64,000 nt of DNA. Source: an uncultured Bacteroidales bacterium. GTDB lineage: Bacteria > Bacteroidota > Bacteroidia > Bacteroidales > F082. The stretch is taken from the NCBI GenBank assembly GCA_937926515.1, contig CALAZZ010000146.1:5975-69974 (forward strand), written 5' to 3'. Made by a program: the position numbers and the translations under genes. Below, one piece after another: positions 35,149-44,414 of the stretch. Position 1 is the first letter of the stretch; each line of letters starts with the position of its first letter. Below the pieces are notes generated by a model. It saw only the letters and a program-made list of their open reading frames with translations. It was not told the origin of the DNA and did no database searches.

Positions 35149-36018
35149 GTGCAAGTGCAAAAACCTTCAATCAGCATCGTCGTTCCGGCATACAATGAGG
35201 CAGAAGCTATACGTCATAGCCTCGATCGCTTTGTGGAGATGAAATTTCATGAAAAATATGAGATCATATATATTGACGATGGTTCCACAGATAAAACCTT
35301 CAACATCATCAGTGAATACCCCGTAACCTGCATCAGGCATTTTACGAACAAAGGTTATGGTGCCGCACTCAAAACGGGTATAAGAAAAGCAAAGGGCGAA
35401 AAGATCATCATTCTTGACAGTGACGGTCAGCATGACCCCAAATACCTTGACACCCTGATCGAGATGCTTGGTCAATATGATATGGTCATTGGTGAACGCA
35501 CCGCTGACTCATTCCAGGTAAAAAACCGGCAAGGAGGCAAACGAATCATACGTTTGGTTGGCGAGCACCTTGTGGAACAAAAATTACCGGACTATAACTC
35601 CGGTTTCCGCGGATTCGACAGGAAGCTTATCTCCGAAATGCTGCACATCATGCCCAATGGGTTCTCCTTTTCCACCACCTCCACGCTCGCATTTTTGAAA
35701 GAGGGCTATACCATTGGCACATTCCCCATAATTGTGGAAGAACGGCAGGGCCGCAGCTCCAATGTCAAGTTTCTGAAGGATGGATCCAAAACCTTGTTGC
35801 TGCTTCTTAGGATCATTATGTTGTTCAATCCATTGAAGATATTTTTTCCAGCCAGTATTTTGATATTTCTGCTGGGTATTGCCTGGGGTATTGCAGGTTT
35901 CTTCATGACCAGCCGCTTCCCAAATAGCGCAAGCCTGCTAGTGATCATGGGAATGTTTGTATTCTTTTTTGGATTACTTGCCGATCAGATTGCACTGCTG
36001 AACAGAACCAAGAAATAA
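35149..36018 (+). CDS. GT2 glycosyltransferase with two C-terminal membrane helices (GtrB/DPM type)
   Basis: About 289 residues: a GT-A domain (SISIVVPAYNEAEAIRHSL, IIYIDDGSTDKT, IIILDSDGQHDPKYL, PDYNSGFRGFDRKL) followed by two membrane helices near the C terminus (KIFFPASILIFLLGIAWGI and LLVIMGMFVFFFGLLADQI). This is the layout of GtrB-like enzymes that make polyprenyl-phosphate sugars. The donor sugar is unknown. The GTG start at 35149 is chosen because a promoter box lies at 35125-35132 and the fold begins a few codons later; the frame is open from an ATG at 35080. It is divergent from paralogue 3. Confidence 0.88.
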   Translation: MQVQKPSISIVVPAYNEAEAIRHSLDRFVEMKFHEKYEIIYIDDGSTDKTFNIISEYPVTCIRHFTNKGYGAALKTGIRKAKGEKIIILDSDGQHDPKYLDTLIEMLGQYDMVIGERTADSFQVKNRQGGKRIIRLVGEHLVEQKLPDYNSGFRGFDRKLISEMLHIMPNGFSFSTTSTLAFLKEGYTIGTFPIIVEERQGRSSNVKFLKDGSKTLLLLLRIIMLFNPLKIFFPASILIFLLGIAWGIAGFFMTSRFPNSASLLVIMGMFVFFFGLLADQIALLNRTKK

Positions 36019-36168
36019 AATTTATATACTGTCCTAAAAATGGACTACAGTCATAAATGCTGTGATCAAGACAATATGCTCTATTCTCAATAATATACCT
36101 TGTAATTTACCCCAACAAGTACAATCAGAATACTTTACATCATGAATCTCATCAAAAAAACAAAAGCG

Positions 36169-36624
36169 ATGAAAAAAATAGGATTTTTTTTGCTTTCAAT
36201 GAGCCTGGCAATCTCCCTGTTCAGTCAGGGAAGTGATTTTGAAACTGATATAGATATTGATTGTGGCGCCAACTATTGGACAAGCACAGAGTATCCTGTT
36301 CGCTTGAATATTGGAATCAACGAGATCAAAGCTCAACTCGCCGACCAGCTTACACGCTACCCCGAAGACCTGGAGGTAACTACCGAATTAACGTACCGCT
36401 ATAAAATCACATGTACGGGACAACATGTCGAATCCTACCTGGAATCATACAAGGGTCAGCAACACCTGGGCCTTTCAAAAAGGATCAAGGCTATCCTGGA
36501 TGAAATATGTCAATGGAAGCCAGCCATTCATATGGAAAGCCCTGTAAATTCCTTTTATAATCTTACCATTGTATTAACGAAAGGTGAGATTGAAGTTCGC
36601 CCCCAAAATCAAAATGAAAAGTGA
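36169..36624 (+). CDS. Small secreted protein of unknown function
   Basis: A 151-residue protein with a signal peptide (MKKIGFFLLSMSLAISLFSQ) and a mature part of about 130 residues with two Cys (ITCTGQ and DEICQW) besides one near the mature start (DIDCGANYW). No domain is recognised. LNIGINEIKAQLADQLTRYP and LSKRIKAILDEICQW look helical. An ATG nine codons upstream (36142) is possible but would put extra charged residues before the signal. It stands alone between the GT2 gene and a methyltransferase gene. Confidence 0.6.
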   Translation: MKKIGFFLLSMSLAISLFSQGSDFETDIDIDCGANYWTSTEYPVRLNIGINEIKAQLADQLTRYPEDLEVTTELTYRYKITCTGQHVESYLESYKGQQHLGLSKRIKAILDEICQWKPAIHMESPVNSFYNLTIVLTKGEIEVRPQNQNEK

Positions 36625-36883
36625 TGATAAAAGTTTGAAGCGCAGCATTATTTTATTGACCTGAACTTCGAACTGGTATGTTGGACCACCATTTTCAAAC
36701 CAGCTGATGAGATCGCTTATTGTTACTTAAAAATGAATGATGTGAAAATTTTCGACTCAAAAACGGGCAAATTATTGCAACTTTGTGCCATTGCCTTACT
36801 CCGCTATGTTTATTAAGTTGCATTGCAAGTGAACGAGAACAGGACTGAAAACAGGTTTGCCACCTTCTTATGTTTGAGTACCG

Positions 36884-37627
36884 ATGAGTAATTCAAAATA
36901 TGATAATTCTGATCACCGTAACCCTTTCTCTAATAAGGATGTAGAGGCACACTGGGACCGTGTTGCCCATATTTATGTAGCTGAAAACAACAAAGTTAAG
37001 TCTGCTCACGATCAGCGGTTTCATGAAAGCATGCAGCACCTGAAACCGGATAATGCCGGGCGCGTGCTCAACATCAGCAGCCGCGATGCCGAAGCAAATG
37101 ATTTTATCCGCAAGTACAATCCTGCCGTGGAAGTGATCAATGCCGAAATATCGGCAGGGCTGATGGCCGAAGCACGCAAATACCGTCCGGAAGCCATACA
37201 GCAAAAAATTGAAACCTACAGCAAGCTTCCATTTGATGATCGCTATTTTGACCGTATTCTAAGCCTCGAAACACTGGAACACTGTGCTGACCCGCTGGCT
37301 TTTCTTAAAGAGCTTTGGCGTGTGGGAACAACTAATGCACGCTTGGTGCTCAGCTGTCCACCTGCCACCAGCGAACTCCCGTACAGGATTTATACTTCGA
37401 TTTTTGGAGGTCATGGCGAAGGTCCTCATCGCTTTTTACCATCGGCCGAGGTGAAAGCTATGCTGCACAAAGCGGGCTGGAAATTAATTCTGCATAAGGG
37501 AACAGTACTCATCCCGGTTGGGCCTTCTGCCTTGCAGCAGTTTGGCGAAAGGGTGATCAATGCATTTCAGGGCAGTTTGCTCGCCGAAATGGGGATCAGG
37601 CAGTTTTATGTGTGTGAGAAGGATTGA
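36884..37627 (+). CDS. Class I SAM-dependent methyltransferase
   Basis: A 247-residue soluble methyltransferase of the Methyltransf_11 type. VLNISSRDAEANDFIRKYNP takes the place of the usual SAM-binding GxGxG strand, which is a weak form. LPFDDRYFDRILSLETLEHC followed by DPLAFLKELWRV is the standard motif IV-V region, and GHGEGPHRFLPSAEVKAMLH the C-terminal part. Substrate unknown; position suggests a glycan or lipid. Upstream, 36625-36883 holds no recognisable gene or clear promoter box. Confidence 0.82.
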   Translation: MSNSKYDNSDHRNPFSNKDVEAHWDRVAHIYVAENNKVKSAHDQRFHESMQHLKPDNAGRVLNISSRDAEANDFIRKYNPAVEVINAEISAGLMAEARKYRPEAIQQKIETYSKLPFDDRYFDRILSLETLEHCADPLAFLKELWRVGTTNARLVLSCPPATSELPYRIYTSIFGGHGEGPHRFLPSAEVKAMLHKAGWKLILHKGTVLIPVGPSALQQFGERVINAFQGSLLAEMGIRQFYVCEKD

Positions 37628-37794
37628 GGGGGAGGTCGGAGACAGAATACAAGAGGCAGGAGTGTGGTAATTGAACTCGATAAATTAAGAGATGTACTGT
37701 AATACAATGAAGGTGAAATAAATACGAAAGACAACCAACACTATTTATACAGTGTCAAATCTAAAACCATAAATCTGAAATCATAAATCCAACC

Positions 37795-39117
37795 GTGGAA
37801 GACAAAAACATCAAGATACTCAAAGGCATAATACGCAGTGGCCTTTGCAATCGCTGTGGCAGCTGTGTGGGCTTGTCTGACGGCAAGATTGTTTTTGAAA
37901 ACAAAGAAGGCAGGTATCTACCCAAAGTCCTTGAGACACCTGACCCCGACACCTGTTCCACCATTCTTAGTGCATGCAGCGGCAAAGGCTTTGATTTTCC
38001 TGAAAACAGAATTCACCTGTATGGCGATGCCACAACTCAACACATCTACACCGGGGCCTATAAAAGCATCAGCATCGGACACTGCACCGACCCCGCTATC
38101 CGACTGAATGCCGCCAGCGGTGGCATCATCACTGCTATGCTCATCTACTTGCTTCGAACAAAACAAATTGATGGAGCAGTGGTGACCGGTATGTCAAAAG
38201 GAAAGCCCTGGCTCACCAAACCCTTTATAGCCACTACCGAACAAGAAATATTGGAGGCTGCACAAAGCAAATACATCATCACTTCGGTGAATGAGATCTT
38301 ACCGCAAATAGATGCATTCAAAGGGAATCTGGCCTATGTGGGTTTGCCGGGACAGGTACAATCTATCAGAAGTTTGCAGCGTATGAATCACCCATGGGTA
38401 AAAAATATCAAGTATATTTTTGGTCCATTTTATGGAAATACCCTGCATTTTTCATCAGTGAAAAGCTTTTTGCGAACGCATGGTGAAAAAGACTATACAA
38501 AAATCAACAAACTCTATTTCAGGCATGGCGAATGGCCAGGCAATATGCGTGCCGAGCTTAGTGATGGCAAGGTATTCCAGCTGAAGAAATTTCATGCCAA
38601 CTACCTCATTCCATTTCATATTGTTAAAAATGGATTAATATGTACCGACCTCACCAACGAATTTACCGATGTGTCGGGGGGAGATGCCTGGGCGCCTGTT
38701 TATGAGGAACGTGGGAAAGGGTTCTCAATGGTGATTGCGCGGTCTGAGCGAGGCCAGTCACTTCTGGATCAGATGCAGGCCGATGGATTTCTTGAGCTGA
38801 AGCCTATTAGCCTGGAGGAATCCATCACCATGCACTCGCACGGTTACGACCTCAAAAAGCGGGGAGCCTTTATTCGTTTGCGGTTCATGAGATTCCTCGG
38901 CATGCAAGTTCCGGATTACGGATACCAGATCAAAGGTTTTGCATTTTCTCGTTATATGATGGAAATTGCCATCGATACCTTATTTCTTTTACTTGGCACA
39001 TCTGTGGCACGTTGGGTCATTGAACAGTTCTCTCCCCGGTTCATTGGAGGATTATTTGAACGCACACGCAACACATGGAAAAAATCGACCAAGCATATCA
39101 AACGTCAAAACCTGTAA
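37795..39117 (+). CDS. FrhB-like coenzyme F420 hydrogenase/dehydrogenase beta-subunit family protein
   Basis: A 440-residue protein starting at GTG. CNRCGSCVGLSDGKIVF near residue 18 is a 4Fe-4S cysteine cluster, INAASGGIITAMLIYLLRTK-like LNAASGGIITAMLIYLL is the FrhB N-terminal signature, and SKYIITSVNEILPQI with VGLPGQVQSIRSLQ belongs to the FrhB C-terminal domain. In Bacteroidota such stand-alone proteins occur in polysaccharide clusters, often near pyruvyl transferases, where they may act as flavin/iron-sulfur reductases; the reaction here is unknown. Paired membrane-like segments near residue 390 are weak. It is followed after 13 bases by the flippase-like gene. Confidence 0.85.
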   Translation: MEDKNIKILKGIIRSGLCNRCGSCVGLSDGKIVFENKEGRYLPKVLETPDPDTCSTILSACSGKGFDFPENRIHLYGDATTQHIYTGAYKSISIGHCTDPAIRLNAASGGIITAMLIYLLRTKQIDGAVVTGMSKGKPWLTKPFIATTEQEILEAAQSKYIITSVNEILPQIDAFKGNLAYVGLPGQVQSIRSLQRMNHPWVKNIKYIFGPFYGNTLHFSSVKSFLRTHGEKDYTKINKLYFRHGEWPGNMRAELSDGKVFQLKKFHANYLIPFHIVKNGLICTDLTNEFTDVSGGDAWAPVYEERGKGFSMVIARSERGQSLLDQMQADGFLELKPISLEESITMHSHGYDLKKRGAFIRLRFMRFLGMQVPDYGYQIKGFAFSRYMMEIAIDTLFLLLGTSVARWVIEQFSPRFIGGLFERTRNTWKKSTKHIKRQNL

Positions 39118-39130
39118 AAGAAAAGATGTA

Positions 39131-40090
39131 ATGATGACAGCCAGGAGCAGATCACCTAAAATGCAGAAACGAGTCTTCAATGGTTTGAGGCTGATTGGAA
39201 TTGCAATATTTGTGATCATCCTACTCAGGGTTGACCTGAAAGCCATAGGCCATTCCATGCTGCAGGCTGATGCGCTCTTATTAGGCTGGGGAATCTTTTT
39301 TCAGCTTATGGTGTTAATGACCAAAGGCATCAGGTGGCACCTGATGAATGATGGCCGGCGCTTAAAGAAATATTGGATGTTGAGCCTGGGTCGCTTTTAC
39401 GAAAGCTATGCCATCGGGGTGGTGACGCCGGGAAGACTGGGCGAATTGATGAAAGCAGGGCATGAACAGGGCAGTAAAAATATTTTAGGTACCAGCCTCA
39501 GGGTTTTATCCGAAAGGGGATTGGATATTGGAATTTTTGTTGCCCTGGCAGGTTTATCCGTGCTGTCAGGCCACTATCTTGAATTGGACTCCCTTTATGG
39601 ATGGGTGATTGTGAGCATTTCAGCTTTAATTATCTTATTATCTTTGCTATTGCTTACTTCATCATCCTTTTTGGGATTTTTCAATAAACTTATCTACAGG
39701 ATCCGCAACAGGCGCAATGACCTTGCAATTGATCCCCGAAAATACACAACCGGAACGACTGCTTGGATCATAATATTAAGTCTATTTTCCAACCTAAGCT
39801 ACTTTATCTCATGCTACTACCTTGGGCTTGCTGCCGGACTGGATGCGGGTTTTATTTGGATATCGGGCGCAGTCGCTATTTCGGGGCTGCTCAATATGCT
39901 CCCGGTTACCATCATGGGATTGGGAACACGTGAGCTGATCTTTCTGTATGTTTTTAGTGCTTTCGATCCAAATATTGCGCTTGCCTTTTCGTTTCTTGTG
40001 GTGTTGATCGCTCAAATTGGCGGTGGCATAGTATCGCTTATCACAGGCCAAATCTTGCTTATAAAATCAAAAAGATATGAATACCAATAA
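39131..40090 (+). CDS. AglD/UPF0104 (lysylphosphatidylglycerol synthase transmembrane) family protein
   Basis: A 319-residue protein with about eight membrane helices. GIRWHLMNDGRRLKKYW, FYESYAIGVVTPGRLGELMKAG and SERGLDIGIFVALAG are the conserved motifs of the family, as are the C-terminal LNMLPVTIMGLGTRELIFLY and AFSFLVVLIAQIGGGIVS. Members include flippase-like and lipid-modifying proteins; AglD has been linked to archaeal N-glycosylation. The start is the ATG at 39131 (MMTARSRSP); the frame is open much further up, inside the preceding gene. It overlaps the epimerase gene by 14 bases. Confidence 0.88.
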   Translation: MMTARSRSPKMQKRVFNGLRLIGIAIFVIILLRVDLKAIGHSMLQADALLLGWGIFFQLMVLMTKGIRWHLMNDGRRLKKYWMLSLGRFYESYAIGVVTPGRLGELMKAGHEQGSKNILGTSLRVLSERGLDIGIFVALAGLSVLSGHYLELDSLYGWVIVSISALIILLSLLLLTSSSFLGFFNKLIYRIRNRRNDLAIDPRKYTTGTTAWIIILSLFSNLSYFISCYYLGLAAGLDAGFIWISGAVAISGLLNMLPVTIMGLGTRELIFLYVFSAFDPNIALAFSFLVVLIAQIGGGIVSLITGQILLIKSKRYEYQ

Positions 40091-41081
40091 GTATGTGATC
40101 CTTACCGGTGCCAATGGTTACCTGGGCTCCTATATCATACGTGAGCTATTGCACCAGAATTATGGAGTCATTGCATGCCGCTATCCACATTACGCTTCTG
40201 TTATCATCAATAATGAACAAGTATTGTATGTGGAGGTTGACATCACAAAGGCAGCAACCGAGCAATATGAACTGATCAGGGCTATTAAGAACAAAAAGGT
40301 GATGGGTGTCATCAATGCAGCAGCCCTGCTGGGGAGTTCCGACTATGATGCCAACTACAAGGTGAATGCACAAGGCGTCATGAACATGATGGAGTTTGCC
40401 CGCTTGCATGGCATCAATCGTTTTATACAGATCAGCAGTGTGGTAGTACAGAAAAAGATCAAAGGACCCTATGGTGTTACCAAACTCAAAGGTCAGGAGA
40501 TGCTCATCCATTCAGAACTTGACTATACCGTGTTTATACCTGCAATGATCATGGGCCCCGAGAGCCTTGGACTGAACAGGGTTTTGAAAAATGTATTCAG
40601 AATACCGTTTGTTGTGCCGCTTATCGGAACAGGAAAGGAAACGCAACATCCCATATATGTTAAGGATCTGGCCAGAGCAGTAGTGGATTCCATCGAAGTT
40701 AAAGCAGCACATAATAAAGTGTATGAAATTGCCGGAGACAGGGTGCTTACATTTCGTGAATTCATCAGGCTGATACTCAGGTATTATGACAAAAAGAAAG
40801 TATTTATATTTATACCGCCTTTTATTGCACGGCTATTGGGCAAGTTTTTTCAAAAAGTACAAAAAGTTCCTTTGTTTACTTCCGAACACGTGAAAGGAAT
40901 ACTTCAGGACTCCAATCTTGATACAACTCAGATAAGCGAGGATCTAAGCTTTAAACCCACTCCTTTTGAACAGGCGCTGGCCGAGTCGCTCGATGCCATT
41001 CAGACAAGATGGGATTACTATTTGACAGCCCGAAATGAAATGGTCATTGAGATGCATTCGAATTCGTCCAATTACCAATAA
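40077..41081 (+). CDS. NAD-dependent epimerase/dehydratase (extended SDR)
   Basis: A 334-residue Rossmann-fold enzyme. NAD binding: ILTGANGYLGSYIIREL near the N terminus. Catalytic Tyr-x3-Lys: GPYGVTKLKG, with the Ser of ISSVVVQ upstream. The substrate is probably a nucleotide sugar, in line with the glycan-type neighbours, but a lipid or sterol-type SDR cannot be excluded. It overlaps the flippase-like gene by 14 bases and is probably in one operon with it and the FrhB-like gene. Confidence 0.88.
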   Translation: MNTNKYVILTGANGYLGSYIIRELLHQNYGVIACRYPHYASVIINNEQVLYVEVDITKAATEQYELIRAIKNKKVMGVINAAALLGSSDYDANYKVNAQGVMNMMEFARLHGINRFIQISSVVVQKKIKGPYGVTKLKGQEMLIHSELDYTVFIPAMIMGPESLGLNRVLKNVFRIPFVVPLIGTGKETQHPIYVKDLARAVVDSIEVKAAHNKVYEIAGDRVLTFREFIRLILRYYDKKKVFIFIPPFIARLLGKFFQKVQKVPLFTSEHVKGILQDSNLDTTQISEDLSFKPTPFEQALAESLDAIQTRWDYYLTARNEMVIEMHSNSSNYQ

Positions 41082-41168
41082 TGAAATTATTAAACAAAGT
41101 AATTTTTACCCCCGGGCGTTGTTATTTTAATAAAATGCATTTTTGTAGCCGAAAATATTGATTTGCGC

Positions 41169-43052
41169 ATGAGATTCCCAAAGATCAACACACCAAAATG
41201 GATAAAAGGTGCTTTTGAATTCCTTAGTCGATATTTTAGCCTGAGTGCGTCAGCAATAATAATCGTTGCCATTTCTGCCACTTGGGTTAATTTCAATAAC
41301 GACCGATGGAACAAACCGGGCGGTGTGGTTCATAATGATATCATCAGCTATTATAGTTACCTGCCGGCAATATTTATACATAAGGATTTGTCTTTTAGCT
41401 ATGTGCATGACGATCCCGCTTTCTTTTCTGATAAGTTTTATAAATTCTACGCTAACGAGGGTAAGCTTACCCAAAAGATGACGCTGGGGCTGTCGATTTT
41501 ATATTTGCCCTTTTTTTTAATGGGCCATCTAACAGCATGGATCAGCGGTGCCGATATGACAGGCTATTCCCCTCCTTATATGTTCTTTTTGCTGTTCAGC
41601 TCCCTGGTCTATTTGCTTATCGGACTAGTCGTTTTAAGAAAGCTGTTGCTCAAATATTTCTCCGATACAATTACAGCAGTGGTTTTAATTGTTGTGGTTT
41701 TTGCCACCAACCTGTTCTATTATGCTACACTTGAGGCGGCAATGTCGCACACTTATAATTTTGCCCTTTTTGCCGTATTTATATGGCTTACCATCAAATG
41801 GCATGAACAGCCCGGTATCAAAAATTCAATTCTCACCGGACTGGTTATCGGTCTGATTACAGTTGTCAGGCCAACAAACCTTGTACTGGCCCTGTTCTTC
41901 GTTTTTTACGAAATAACCTCACGCTCCTCGCTCAAAGAAAAAGTCTTATTTTACCTCAAACATTACAAGTTGATCCTGCTAATAATTGGCACCGCCATTC
42001 TGATGGGGTTGCCGCAACTATTTTTCTGGAAGTATTCTACCGGGCAGTGGTTATACTACTCCTATGGGGAGGAAGGCTTTTTCTTCAACAGCCCACAAAT
42101 CATCAGGGGCCTGTTCAGCTATCGAAAGGGTTGGCTTGTTTACACGCCCGTGATGCTATTTGCACTAATTGGTATCGCTTTTCTTTTTAAAAGACCAAAG
42201 CAGTTCTTTCTGCCTATTTTGGTGTTTACTATCGTAAATATATACATCATTTACTCATGGTGGAGTTGGTGGTATGGGGGCAGTTTTGGTTCACGTCCGA
42301 TGATCGATTCCTATCCACTCATGGCTATCGCTCTGGCTGCCATTGTCCGGGCTGCTTTTGAAAAATCTGGCTGGACCCGCACCGCTGGCATGGCTTTGAT
42401 GGCTTTATTGACGGCACACGGCATTTTTCAAACCTTGCAGTACAAGTATGGTGCCCTTCATTTCACTGAGATGTCAAAAGCAGCATATTGGCACAATTTT
42501 GGAAAAACCAAGGCAGACTGGGATTATTATGATAAATTGGAACCTATTGATTATAAGGCTGCACTTCAAGGTAAATACCGGACCATACCAAAATTAAAAC
42601 CCTCAATCAGGCAGCAGGCATTTACCTCATTCGAAATCTTAACACCGGACAGTTCAAGGTATTTTTCAAATGATCATCATTTTCTCTTTCGGTCAGGTGG
42701 CAAACATATATCAGGATTTGCTGTATCAGGCAATAGTTCATTGTTATTGAATCCTGATATGGAATTTGGCGCCAGTATTGATTTTGGTGTACGCGCTAAT
42801 GAAACCTACCGCATCACAGCCTGGAAATATCCTTCCGCATCACGCGCTTCCATTGTTTTCTCGTCATTAAACCCTAGAGAGATGTATCACCTTCAAGAGC
42901 TTATTTCGGAGACCAATGAACAAGGATGGGGCAAAATGGAATTGCTGGCCACCACGCCACACATTGTCGATGGGCAATACAGGGTATATATATGGAACAA
43001 AGGACTGGAAAAGGTCTATATTGATGATCTGCAAATCAAACGCATCGAGTAA
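41169..43052 (+). CDS. Multi-spanning membrane protein, paralogue 4 of a four-member family
   Basis: A 627-residue protein with all family motifs: HNDIISYYSYLPAIFIHKDL after helix 1, KMTLGLSILYLPFFLMGHL, GYSPPYMFFLLF, VRPTNLVLALFFVF, FSYRKGWLVYTPVMLFALIG and SWWSWWYGGSFGSRPMIDSY. A C-terminal soluble domain of about 180 residues (SSLLLNPDMEFGASIDFGV to KVYIDDLQIKRIE) looks like a carbohydrate-binding beta-sandwich. The ATG at 41169 is preferred to the TTG two codons earlier. A near-match promoter box (CATTTTTG) precedes it. Its 3' end faces porV with a 50-base gap. Function unknown. Confidence 0.77.
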   Translation: MRFPKINTPKWIKGAFEFLSRYFSLSASAIIIVAISATWVNFNNDRWNKPGGVVHNDIISYYSYLPAIFIHKDLSFSYVHDDPAFFSDKFYKFYANEGKLTQKMTLGLSILYLPFFLMGHLTAWISGADMTGYSPPYMFFLLFSSLVYLLIGLVVLRKLLLKYFSDTITAVVLIVVVFATNLFYYATLEAAMSHTYNFALFAVFIWLTIKWHEQPGIKNSILTGLVIGLITVVRPTNLVLALFFVFYEITSRSSLKEKVLFYLKHYKLILLIIGTAILMGLPQLFFWKYSTGQWLYYSYGEEGFFFNSPQIIRGLFSYRKGWLVYTPVMLFALIGIAFLFKRPKQFFLPILVFTIVNIYIIYSWWSWWYGGSFGSRPMIDSYPLMAIALAAIVRAAFEKSGWTRTAGMALMALLTAHGIFQTLQYKYGALHFTEMSKAAYWHNFGKTKADWDYYDKLEPIDYKAALQGKYRTIPKLKPSIRQQAFTSFEILTPDSSRYFSNDHHFLFRSGGKHISGFAVSGNSSLLLNPDMEFGASIDFGVRANETYRITAWKYPSASRASIVFSSLNPREMYHLQELISETNEQGWGKMELLATTPHIVDGQYRVYIWNKGLEKVYIDDLQIKRIE

Positions 43053-43102
43053 GGCACGCACATTAGCAATAGCTGTAACCAACCCGGCACGAAATCTTAA
43101 AT

Positions 43103-44326
43103 CTATCTTTCCTGCTGCCTAGAGAAGGCATCCATATCAAATACCAACGCAAAACGAATGGTATTACCCAATGGATTATTGCGTGTATCAACAGGAATCA
43201 AATAGGAAAAGTCAAGTCCAAACACATTGTAACGCAAGCCGGCACCCAGGGTAAAAAATTTGCGGTTGCCTTTTGACCGGTCTTCATAAAACGCACCTCC
43301 CCTCAAGGCAAACACTTCATTATACCAGTATTCAACCCCAAAGGCATAACTCAGCTCTCGCAGCTCTTCGCTGAAACCACCGGGTGCATCATAAAACGAT
43401 TGAAGCATCCCTGCCACAACCGAAACGTCATTATCCAATCCGCTTTCGATCTCAAATTTGTCACTTCCCGGTATTGGTATGGGATTAGCCAGACTGTCAA
43501 GCCTGTAAAGAGGAGGTGTAGGCACCAGTAATTTGTTGAAATCAAGTGAGAAAGCAATGGTATTGTAATCGTCCAATTCAAGATGTAAGGTTGGGCCGAA
43601 GCGAAGGTTTGTCGGAATAAAATCACGGCGGATGCTGGAGCCGCTGTAGCCAATCTTGTTTCCAATATTGGAGATATTGATTCCCCAGGCGAAAGTGGAT
43701 CCAATATCACGGAACCATTCCATTTCCTTTTCCCAGTATACAGCCACATCGGCAGCAACTGATATGCCCGGTTTGGTTTCTGCGCCCTGTACAAACTGGC
43801 CCTGCGTGAGGTTCGAATAGATGAAGCGTGCAGCCACAGCACCCGACAAATGATCTGTAAGCATCCTGGCGTAGGTTGCATCTATTGCAAATTCATTCGG
43901 ACGGTATGTTCCCAAATCGCCTCCATTGATATCTGTAAAATTGATATCACCCAGGGTAAAATACCTAAGGGTAGCTCCAATAGCCGACATATCATCAACA
44001 CGTTTGGCAAAGGCAAGGTATGCAAGATTGATATCAGGTACCAGATTGCGCAGCCAGGGGCTGTATGCCAACCCAAAGCTGAAATCACTTTCAATGTAGG
44101 CATATTTGGCCGGATTCCAATGCATTGAATTTACATCCGGAGCTGATGATACCCCGGCATCACCCATGGATCCGGACCTGGCATCAGGTGAAATCATCAG
44201 AAAAGGAACAGCTGTAGTTATCACATTTAATCCATCACTGCGACCTGAAAGATTGCCGTAATTTTGTCCCCACGATTGCAGTCCCCACACGAACAGCAAT
44301 GCTAAGAATATGAGTCTGAGCTTCAT
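43103..44326 (-). CDS. porV: Type IX secretion system outer membrane protein PorV
   Basis: A 407-residue outer membrane beta-barrel with a signal peptide (MKLRLIFLALLFVWGLQSWGQ). Family marks include AVPFLMISPDARSGSMGDAG and NSMHWNPAKYAY near the N terminus, then alternating amphipathic strands up to the aromatic end TIRFALVFDMDAF. PorV binds cargo at the SprA translocon and shuttles it to the PorU sortase. It lies 88 bases after porU with its own promoter-like box. Placement next to porU and near gldJ agrees with the order known from Flavobacterium. Confidence 0.93.
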   Translation of the reverse strand: MKLRLIFLALLFVWGLQSWGQNYGNLSGRSDGLNVITTAVPFLMISPDARSGSMGDAGVSSAPDVNSMHWNPAKYAYIESDFSFGLAYSPWLRNLVPDINLAYLAFAKRVDDMSAIGATLRYFTLGDINFTDINGGDLGTYRPNEFAIDATYARMLTDHLSGAVAARFIYSNLTQGQFVQGAETKPGISVAADVAVYWEKEMEWFRDIGSTFAWGINISNIGNKIGYSGSSIRRDFIPTNLRFGPTLHLELDDYNTIAFSLDFNKLLVPTPPLYRLDSLANPIPIPGSDKFEIESGLDNDVSVVAGMLQSFYDAPGGFSEELRELSYAFGVEYWYNEVFALRGGAFYEDRSKGNRKFFTLGAGLRYNVFGLDFSYLIPVDTRNNPLGNTIRFALVFDMDAFSRQQER

Positions 44327-44357
44327 AAATATTAAATCAGGTTTATAAAAGGTGTTG

Positions 44358-44365
44358 CAAAACTA
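44358..44365 (-). promoter_or_regulatory. Promoter -7 box of porV
   Basis: TAGTTTTG fits TAnnTTTG, 31 bases before the porV start, in the 88-base porU-porV gap. A -33 element is not clear. Confidence 0.4.
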
Positions 44366-44414
44366 ACGATTAATTATTTACTATATTGTTGACTTATTAA
44401 AATTAGAATTAGAC

